Assembly: GCF_000747665.1 (NCBI RefSeq) | Contig: NZ_BBKT01000017.1 | Span: forward strand, 1-64,000 | Origin: Thermoanaerobacterium saccharolyticum | GTDB lineage: Bacteria > Bacillota > Thermoanaerobacteria > Thermoanaerobacterales > Thermoanaerobacteraceae | Length of the DNA stretch: 64,000 bases | Direction of reading: 5' to 3' | Part shown: positions 9,413 to 16,115 of the stretch, piece after piece | Position numbering within the stretch: the first letter of the stretch is position 1 | Layout: every line of letters starts with the position of its first letter | Notes under the pieces: model-generated | What the model was told of the DNA's origin: nothing | The model's database searches: none | The model's input: the letters and a program-made list of their open reading frames with translations, nothing else | Made by a program: the position numbers and the translations under genes

Positions 9413-9762
9413 TGGTGGAGGTGCGGGGAGTCGAACCCCGGTCCGAAGGTGTCACAGTAAAAGCTTCTCCGAGCGCAGTCACTGTTTTGACATTCCCTCT
9501 GCAGTTCTCCCAGTGACAGGATAACTGCTTTGGTAGCTTCATAAAATCCGATTTATCTCAAAGCTTTGATAAATCAGTTCCCCACTAAATCGACGCCCAA
9601 TCCTTTGATGTGGGAATCAAAGGTTGAACGGCTGCTTGTAATTAAGCAGCGTAAGCTAAATTATCGTTTGCGTTTATATTTAAGTCCACCGTTTTACGAG
9701 CAGATGGAACCTCGGCTCGCTACTTTTACCTCTACTACCCCCGTCGAAACCAGTACACCCCC
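9413..9762 (-). ncRNA. ssrA: tmRNA (ssrA)
   Basis: Transfer-messenger RNA that rescues stalled ribosomes together with SmpB. The minus strand starts GGGGGTGTACTGGTTTCGAC, the conserved tmRNA 5' end, and ends GACTCCCCGCACCTCCACCA with encoded CCA. The 7-bp acceptor stem pairs GGGGGTG with CACCTCC, and the T-arm carries GGTTCGACTCC. The tag frame reads GCA AAC GAT AAT TTA GCT TAC GCT GCT TAA, giving the degradation tag ANDNLAYAA, which ends in the AA recognised by ClpXP. The gene begins 6 nt after the smpB stop, so both partners share a transcript. About 350 nt is the normal size. Confidence 0.95.
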
Positions 9763-9767
9763 ATGTA

Positions 9768-10235
9768 TCATATATGCTGACTTTCTTTAAAATGCCTTTC
9801 TATCTCCCTCTTAGCGTCTCTTTTTGCCATGTCTTCACGTTTATCGTACAATTTTTTGCCTCTGGCAACTGCTAATTCAACTTTTACAAGCCCATGTTTA
9901 AGATAAACTTTTAAAGGGACCAATGTATATCCTTTTTGAGTAACATAACCAGTCAATTTATTAATCTCTCTTCTGTTAAGAAGCAATTTCCTCGTTCTAA
10001 GCGGATCTTTGTTAAAAATATTGCCTTTTTCGTATGGGCTTATATGCATATTGTATAGGAAAACCTCATTGTTTTCTATACGTGCAAAACTGTCCTTCAA
10101 ATTCACTTTGCCCATGCGTACAGATTTGACTTCCGTACCAAAAAGCACAATGCCTGCTTCATAAACTTCATCTATAAAGTAATCATGACTGGCTTTTTTG
10201 TTTTGTGCAAGCACCTTTATATTTTCACTACTCAT
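9768..10235 (-). CDS. smpB: SsrA-binding protein SmpB
   Basis: Binds the tRNA-like part of tmRNA and brings it to stalled ribosomes for trans-translation. It has 155 residues (typical 150-160). The OB-fold core is recognisable: [20 protein letters not shown] near residues 12-31, [20 protein letters not shown] near 34-53, and the basic [20 protein letters not shown] in the C-terminal tail that enters the decoding site. It lies between rnr upstream and the tmRNA gene downstream, all on the minus strand. RNase R degrades tmRNA-tagged messages, so the trio forms a functional unit. Confidence 0.97.
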   Translation of the reverse strand: MSSENIKVLAQNKKASHDYFIDEVYEAGIVLFGTEVKSVRMGKVNLKDSFARIENNEVFLYNMHISPYEKGNIFNKDPLRTRKLLLNRREINKLTGYVTQKGYTLVPLKVYLKHGLVKVELAVARGKKLYDKREDMAKRDAKREIERHFKESQHI

Positions 10236-10322
10236 AAGAATAACACCTTTTCTGTAAAATACATTGTCCCCTCACCGCATATGGGTCTGCGCTTAATTAT
10301 TATAGCACATTAAATTCACATG

Positions 10323-12470
10323 TCAAGCACCTTCAACATTGCGGATTTCATCTGGTGAAGCCAAGACAAAATCTATTTCCCTCCTATCCACGTTAGCACC
10401 TACTACTTTTACATACACAACATCTCCTATAGAAAATCTTCTATTAGTTCTTTCGCCAACTAACGCATATGTTTCGTCATCATAATGGTAATAGTCATCA
10501 TCAAGAGTGTCAATATCGACTAATCCTTCTACTGTGTTGTCTAACTCTACAAAAAAGCCGTAATTTGTCACGTTGGCGATTATAGCTTTGTAGATATTCC
10601 CAATTCTATCTTTCATGTATTCTACTTTCTTCAAATCTTCTATTTCCTTCTCCGCCGAATCAGCCGCTCTTTCCCTTTCCGAAGCTTTTAATGAAATGTC
10701 ATTTAATATTTTATTATAATGTTCCTGCCGCTTCTCATTCAATTTACCATGGATGTTCTCTTTGATAATCCTATGGATTATAAGATCGGGATACCTCCTT
10801 ATAGGCGATGTAAAATGTGTATAATACTGCGTCGCCAATGCATAATGGCCTAATTCCTCTGGACTATATCTGGCCCTCTTTAAAGACCTTAGTAGAAGCG
10901 TCTCCACGACTCTCTGCTCATTTTTGCCTCTCACTTGCTTTATAAGCTCCTGCAATGATTTTGGATGAATCTCATCTCCACCAATCCCTTTTATGTGATA
11001 ACCTAAATTGTGTATAAATTTATTAAATGCCATCAGCTTCTCCATATCAGGATGCTCATGAACTCTGTATACAAACGGTACGTTGATCCAATGCATGTGT
11101 TCGGCAACTGTCTCATTTGCAACAAGCATAAATTCCTCAATAATCCTATGTGCTATATTTCTTTCGGCTTTTACAATATCAACTGGTTTCCCTTTCTCAT
11201 CTACAACTATTTTTGCTTCTTCAAAATCAAAGTCTACACTACCTCGTCTTTTTCTTCTTTCCAGCAATATCTTTGCCAAATCTTTCATATTATTAAAATC
11301 TTCTATTAAATCTTTATATCTCTCTTTTAATTCTTCATCATTTTCTTCTAAAATTTTGTACACATTAGTATAAGTCATTCTTTCTTTGCTGCGTATTACG
11401 CTTTCAAATATATCGTGATCTACAACATTACCATTCTTGTCTATCTTCATCTTAACCGTAAGTGTCAATCTATCCTCAGACGGATTAAGGCTACAGATTC
11501 CGTTTGACAATCTATGTGGCAACATTGGTATGACTCTATCTATAAAGTACACGCTGCAGCCTCTATTTAAAGCTTCCTTATCAAGCTCCGAACCCTCTTT
11601 AACGTAGTGACTGACATCTGCAATGCTGACATAAAGTATATAGTCACCACTATCAAGCTTCTCTACTGCCACAGCATCATCAAGATCTTTTGCATCTTCA
11701 CCATCTATCGTGACAATATTTAAGTGGCGCAAATCTGTCCTTCCTGATATCTCCTCACTTGATATTTTCTCTTGTATGTTTTCTGCCTCTTTTATGACTT
11801 TCTTTGGAAATTCTTCAGGTATGTTGTATGAGCGAATCACTGATAGTACATCTACTCCAGGATCCTCTTTCTTGCCTAAAATCTCAACTATTTTACCTTC
11901 AGGATTTCTCCTCTTTTCCGGCCACTTAGTTATCTTAACTACCACCTTCATGCCATCTTCGGCATTCATGGTATCAGATTTTGAAATAAATACATCTTGC
12001 GTAATACTTCTATCATCGGGAACTACAAAGCCAAAATTGCGATTTTTCTCAAAGGTGCCAACAATGGTAGCATTAGCCCTCTTGAGTATTTTCACAACTT
12101 CACCTTCCCACTTTTTACCTTCAACTTTTTTTGTCACACGAACTAATACAATATCATTTTGCATTGCACTATTTAAATTGTCTTTAGAAATAAATATGTC
12201 TTTAATGCTTTCATTTTCTGGTATCAAAAAACCAAAACCCCTTGATGTGGCATCTATTTTCCCTTTTATTATATCAAGTCTTTCTGATAAAGCATACTTT
12301 TCATTTTTTGTCTTATATATTGTCCCCTCTTTCTCCAAATCTTTTAGTAGATCCTCAACAATGCCTTTTTGACTATAATCCACATCAAGCATTTTTAAAA
12401 TATTATCAATCTTTGAAGGCTTGTAATTCTCATCATTAAAAAGCTCTAACAATTTATCTTTAAAATTCAT
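10323..12470 (-). CDS. rnr: Ribonuclease R
   Basis: Processive 3'-to-5' exoribonuclease that digests structured RNA and non-stop mRNA. The 715-residue protein has an N-terminal helix-turn-helix-like region, two cold-shock domains (around 70-200), the RNB catalytic domain with the metal-binding Asp cluster DGEDAKDLDDAV near residue 265, and a C-terminal S1 domain (YKAIIANVTNYGFFVELDNT). I start it at the ATG at 12468-12470, which has GAGGA about 8 bases upstream. A TTG five codons earlier is the alternative. smpB and tmRNA follow on the same strand. Confidence 0.96.
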   Translation of the reverse strand: MNFKDKLLELFNDENYKPSKIDNILKMLDVDYSQKGIVEDLLKDLEKEGTIYKTKNEKYALSERLDIIKGKIDATSRGFGFLIPENESIKDIFISKDNLNSAMQNDIVLVRVTKKVEGKKWEGEVVKILKRANATIVGTFEKNRNFGFVVPDDRSITQDVFISKSDTMNAEDGMKVVVKITKWPEKRRNPEGKIVEILGKKEDPGVDVLSVIRSYNIPEEFPKKVIKEAENIQEKISSEEISGRTDLRHLNIVTIDGEDAKDLDDAVAVEKLDSGDYILYVSIADVSHYVKEGSELDKEALNRGCSVYFIDRVIPMLPHRLSNGICSLNPSEDRLTLTVKMKIDKNGNVVDHDIFESVIRSKERMTYTNVYKILEENDEELKERYKDLIEDFNNMKDLAKILLERRKRRGSVDFDFEEAKIVVDEKGKPVDIVKAERNIAHRIIEEFMLVANETVAEHMHWINVPFVYRVHEHPDMEKLMAFNKFIHNLGYHIKGIGGDEIHPKSLQELIKQVRGKNEQRVVETLLLRSLKRARYSPEELGHYALATQYYTHFTSPIRRYPDLIIHRIIKENIHGKLNEKRQEHYNKILNDISLKASERERAADSAEKEIEDLKKVEYMKDRIGNIYKAIIANVTNYGFFVELDNTVEGLVDIDTLDDDYYHYDDETYALVGERTNRRFSIGDVVYVKVVGANVDRREIDFVLASPDEIRNVEGA

Positions 12471-12620
12471 ACATATTCCTCGCAATCCATTAAATTAAGT
12501 CTTACAGATTAATATTATTAGTCAAGTTTCTCATATAGTTAATTTTCCATTTATCTATTATAATTATAACATCTACCATAAGAAATATTGAAGAAAAACT
12601 ATAAAATAATTTTCATTTTT

Positions 12621-12875
12621 TTAAATATGAATTAAAGGTATGATTAATACTAACCCAGATAATATCATTGAATCTAATAACGAATCAATAATATCAGAAT
12701 CTGTATACTTCCAATAACTGTAGAAAAGTGTAATTGGAAGCAATATCGCATTCATCCAAATATATGTGTTAGAGTATATACTCCATGGGATATTTAACAC
12801 AATTAAATTAAATAATGACATTATAGCCCATACCTACGTTAGTGGCACAAATGCTAATAAAATATTAATGGGATC
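12621..12875 (-). pseudogene. Decayed small membrane protein
   Basis: A 66-codon hydrophobic frame begins at an ATG at 12821 (MSLFNLIVLNIPWSIYSNTY) with about two membrane segments and a charged stretch (KYTDSDIIDS) between them. The same frame continues upstream across a TAG as DPINILLAFVPLT-stop-VWAIMSLF, and the extension is equally hydrophobic. This suggests that a Trp or Gln codon became a stop. No family is recognised. It is the last member of a row of damaged minus-strand genes and may have belonged to the M48-like peptidase operon. Confidence 0.35.
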
Positions 12876-12914
12876 ATATTAAAATATTTACTTTTTTAAT
12901 AATTTTTAGCGCTT

Positions 12915-13597
12915 TCATTTCTGCTTTAACCTTTCTATTAATTTAATAGCTTGAGTCCTATATCTATATTTATATTTCTATGGTAGCATAATATCTCCAT
13001 ATGCTAACTCTTGCAAGGCTTTTATCGCACTATCAATACCTATTTCAATACCTATTTTTCTGATAGCAAACTCGTCTGCTCGTTGCTGACACTTTTGTTC
13101 GATTTGTATAAAAATTATTAATATTAAACAAATCACAGATACTGCTACAATAATCACTTTCCAATAAGCATAATGTAATTTTCCTGCAAAATGTAAATAA
13201 TCAATAATTAATACAGAAATATAAACACCCCATGGAAAAATTACAGGTGAAAAAAATTCCTCATTATATTATTATAATGATCTTTAATATGACCTTCTTC
13301 ATGAGCAATTACGTACCGTAAAATATTTTGATTTTTAGATATAAGAGAATTAACAAAAATTTTCCCATTATGCGCCATACACAGCGGACAACTTTGTAAA
13401 AAAGGCATTATAGGACTTTCGTAGACATCATAACTACCATCATTTAAAATCAGTTTACCAAATCCAACAGTAGATGAGTTTTTATAACTTAATGTAGAAA
13501 ATACATATGGTCCAATAAAATAAAAATAAAATAATATTATACTAGTGTCAAATATTATGTGCCCTGCAAATTTACCAGGCATACCTAACAGTATCAA
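12915..13597 (-). pseudogene. Broken M48-like membrane zinc metallopeptidase
   Basis: The first frame (118 codons from 13597) has a membrane segment, a CPLC pair and RYVIAHEEGHIKDHY, whose HEEGH is an HExxH zinc motif. It ends in an A/T run at 13250-13256. In the next frame the protein continues as SPVIFPWGVYISVLIIDYLH, a second membrane segment, and QQRADEFAIRKIGIEIG, matching the AD-containing third-ligand motif of M48 peptidases. A TAG at 12978-12980 interrupts it before YKYRYRTQAIKLIERLKQK. One base must be added to the T7 run to join the frames. The frameshift and the stop together mark it as dead. Confidence 0.6.
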
Positions 13598-13626
13598 AAT
13601 AGTTGCAATATAATCATAAAGTTTTA

Positions 13627-13746
13627 TTATTCCAATAACGTTTGTGTACTTGCTGATATAATGCCTCCTAACAGTACTAGCATAGCAAGAAGTAACACTA
13701 CAGTCTTTTTGTAGAAACTTTTCTGTATAATTTTAACATTCATCAT
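13627..13746 (-). CDS. Small peptide with hydrophobic leader, unknown
   Basis: A 39-codon frame starting at 13744-13746 (or the next ATG at 13741-13743), preceded by a perfect AGGAGG. The peptide is basic at the N-terminus (KIIQKSFYKK), followed by VVLLLAMLVLLGGIISAST and QTLLE. It could be a signal-peptide-like small protein, a single-pass membrane peptide, or a secreted signalling or bacteriocin-like precursor with a Gly-Gly site. The strong ribosome binding site argues that it was translated. It lies directly upstream of the M48-like peptidase, which could have processed it. This link is speculation. Confidence 0.4.
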   Translation of the reverse strand: MMNVKIIQKSFYKKTVVLLLAMLVLLGGIISASTQTLLE

Positions 13747-13923
13747 TACCTCCTGTGTTTATTACTAAACATCCAACGACCGTTTTCTGTTCATTTAATA
13801 TTATAAACCTTTGTACAAGTTTGAAAAGTTACCAAATTCGTCGATTTTTAGTCAAAATTTATCGAACACAGTCGAAAACATGAGCGATTATTTTCATAAA
13901 ATATTTTAGTATTTAGAATATTT

Positions 13924-14736
13924 TCATAACAACCTACCTCTAGTATCTATTATACCAGCATCTATAGCATTTAAGACTAATGTAATATCATTTTTTGCCT
14001 TAAATTTAAATTTTAATTTATCAATATACCGTCTTAATGTTGTTTCTGAAATATTCATTTCATACATTATTTCTTTTCTATCCATACCACATGCTAAAAA
14101 TGACAATATTGATTTTTCTGTTAAACTTAGTCCCTTGTCTATAGCATTACATTTTCCATATCTATATATAATCATTTCTTCTATGTACATTGCAATATTC
14201 TTAAGCACGATATCTTGCTCCTTAGTGAATATTAATACATGAGATATCAAGATATGCAATTGCTTCTACATTTAAACTATCAAATATTGGTATAGCTGTA
14301 CAATACCAATCCTTGAATAAATTGCAATAATGATCCTTACCACATAATTCAGCTTGTCTTTTGTATTTCATAGCGAGATTAACTGCATTTACACCACAGT
14401 CTTCAATTCTTAAGCTGTTACCTTCTGAAAAATGCAATTCATTGAAGTAATCAATTAATTGATCATCATATATAAGCTTAATTATATAACCATTTTTATC
14501 ACATAAAATAAAAAATAACCGTTTGTAAGGAGAAATTTATATCCGATACTTTTTCTAATGAGATTATCAAGTAAAGATATTAAATAACTATTTTCTTTTT
14601 TAGATCTTATCAATTCTTCTTTATCAATCTTCATATTGAATGATTTTTTATCTGGTTTAATATTCATAAACAATGATTCCCCATATGAGAAAATTAATTC
14701 ATTACATCCTCTTTTTATTACAGTTTCATTATTCAT
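13924..14736 (-). pseudogene. Broken LuxR-type regulator with sensory domain
   Basis: Three consecutive frames join into one protein. An N-terminal segment starts MNNETVIKRGCNELIFSYGE. A middle GAF/PAS-like segment has CGVNAVNLAMKYKRQAELCG and KDWYCTAIPIFDSLNVEAIAY, similar to the sensory domain of sigma-54-type and related activators. The C-terminal segment (LSLTEKSILSFLACGMDRKE, then EMNISETTLRRYIDKLKFKF) is a LuxR/FixJ-type helix-turn-helix. Frame breaks occur near 14504-14518 (an A/T run where one base is missing) and near 14219-14235. The proposed start ATG lies inside the palindrome at 14713-14755. It probably once controlled the genes below it. Confidence 0.55.
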
Positions 14737-14755
14737 AAATGAAACTGTAATAAAA
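14713..14755. repeat. Perfect 18-bp inverted repeat with 7-base loop
   Basis: Arms TTTTATTACAGTTTCATT (14713-14730) and AATGAAACTGTAATAAAA (14738-14755) are exactly complementary and flank ATTCATA. It sits at the junction between two divergent damaged genes and cuts into the 5' ends of both. It could be a rearrangement or inversion joint, or an operator. Confidence 0.7.
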
Positions 14756-14762
14756 TAGATAA

Positions 14763-15197
14763 AAATCAAAATCCAAAGAAATATTTGATTTTACATATGA
14801 TAGTAGTGTAAAATTAAGTGTAGATACAACTAAGGATGCAAAAAATTTATTAAAAACAAAAAACATTACAACTAATGTAACCGCATTATCATCTGGTAAA
14901 ATACTTTATAATGCTGGAACAGAACAAGTTGTTGGTAAAAGATCTTGTGGACCAGTGGCAGCTTATAATTTATTGTACTTCTGGGCGCATAATGGTTATC
15001 CTAAATTAATAACAGACCAGGTACTACTTTATTTATTACACCCATATTACGGCAGTCATTATGTAGTATTTATGGGCTATACAACAAATTATTGGTATGT
15101 TGTTCATGATGGTTGGAATACCAATGATGTATATAGAAATTTTAATTATGATAAATCCTATATTAGTAATCTTGCATATACAATATGGGGTATGTAA
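14763..15197 (+). pseudogene. Truncated C39-like cysteine peptidase fragment
   Basis: An open plus-strand frame without a start codon runs from just after the palindrome to a TAA at 15195-15197. It contains VVGKRSCGPVAAYNLLYFWA, the Cys box of papain-like C39 (Peptidase_C39_2) domains. It then has YYGSHYVVFMGYTTNYWYVV and HDGWNTNDVYRNF, with a His that fits the second catalytic position. The segment between the Cys and His boxes is only about 30 residues, shorter than usual, so an internal deletion near LITDQ/VLLYLL is likely. The 5' end including any signal peptide is missing. Confidence 0.5.
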
Positions 15198-15426
15198 ATG
15201 TAATCACTAAATAAAATTGATTTTATAAACTTAGATTCAGCAGAAAGATTGAACTATTTAGTAAAATTTGATATATAAAATTGATTTATAAAATAATATT
15301 TGATTTGGATTTTTTACTTGCTGAATCTAAGTAAAGATTATTTATATATTACTGCAAAAAGTAATTTTTATCGCAAATCCAAGCTGCAAAATAGTAACTG
15401 AATATGAATAAGTTTTAAAGCCTAAT
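15198..15426. other. Intergenic stretch with a spaced inverted repeat
   Basis: No gene seen. It contains the 13-bp inverted repeat annotated at 15230-15331, which could be the ends of a small non-autonomous element or a large stem. Confidence 0.4.
15230..15331. repeat. Inverted repeat, 13-bp arms 76 bases apart
   Basis: CTTAGATTCAGCA at 15230-15242 is the exact complement of TGCTGAATCTAAG at 15319-15331. The 76-base interior is AT-rich with imperfect repeats of AAAATTGATTTATAAA and no coding capacity. A MITE-like remnant is possible. No target duplication was found. Confidence 0.5.
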
Positions 15427-15570
15427 ATGTTATTTGTGGCATTTAGAACTAATCCACAATGGAATGAATCGCGAGTCAAAGCATTACCGATTAAAGACAT
15501 GTTCCAGAAAATTACTTTTTACAGTAAAATTGTTAAGCCTATTAAAATTTTAAGGAGGGTATTATTATAA
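15427..15570 (+). CDS. Hypothetical 47-residue ORF, perhaps a fragment
   Basis: The frame starts MLFVAFRTNPQWNESRVKAL and runs into the ribosome binding site of the next gene. There is no clear ribosome binding site of its own and no recognisable domain. It may be the tail of a deleted gene. I list it only because this stretch is otherwise empty. Confidence 0.2.
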   Translation: MLFVAFRTNPQWNESRVKALPIKDMFQKITFYSKIVKPIKILRRVLL

Positions 15571-16060
15571 AAAGGAAACACAAATACTGTTATTATTTAT
15601 TCTAATAACCTGTCTTTTTATATTGCTTTTTTTAAGGCAAATACAAGCAATTTCTATAGTTATTTATGAAGGACATACAGTTAAAATTACATCTTTACAT
15701 TTTAATAATATTGGTAGACCATTAACTGTAGTAAATGCTATTGACAGTAAAGGTAATAAAAATATTTATTTTATAAATCAGATTCATTTTTTTAATCCAC
15801 ATTTAGAATATATTGTTAACTCAAAAGATGGTATTTCAAGAGAAGATGCAATATCAATTGCAAATAACAATAAGTTATGCGACGATATTTGGAAAATAGA
15901 GTTAAAACACGCGACAACAGAAAATCCCAGAAAAGAATTAGTTTATTGGGAGATATTAGCAAATAAATACAGTTCATATCCAATAATTTTTATTGATTTT
16001 TATACCGGGAAGTATAAAGTTATAGATAAAAATGGCAAGATAATTAAAAGCAATATGTAA
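15569..16060 (+). pseudogene. PepSY-like membrane-anchored protein with damaged start
   Basis: From about 15569 the frame reads KKETQILLLFILITCLFILL (a membrane anchor), then a C-terminal part DGISREDAISIANNNKLCDD, WKIELKH, ELVYWEILANK and FIDFYTGKYKVIDKNGKII. The ISREDAIxIA start and the IDFYTGK end resemble PepSY domains. A perfect AAGGAGGG lies at the right distance, but the codon there is TAT; removing a single G from ATG AAA AAG would give exactly this sequence. Translation from a TTG at 15623 would lose most of the anchor. I judge the start lost, though the rest is intact. Confidence 0.5.
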
Positions 16061-16061
16061 A

Positions 16062-16091
16062 AGGCTGCTGGCATATTTCGTCCAGCAGCCT
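16062..16091. terminator. Bidirectional terminator between the PepSY-like gene and ppdK
   Basis: AGGCTGCTGG and CCAGCAGCCT form a perfect 10-bp GC-rich stem with a 10-base loop. The genes on either side converge, so it can end transcription from both. T-rich sequence follows on the minus strand side, and A/T-rich sequence on the plus side. Confidence 0.75.
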
Positions 16092-16115
16092 AAAATATTT
16101 TATAATATATATTCT

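Noticed and set aside
15427-15570. Assigning the 47-codon ORF to a transposase or a known small protein
   Set aside because: No convincing motif; similarity by eye was too weak to support a name.
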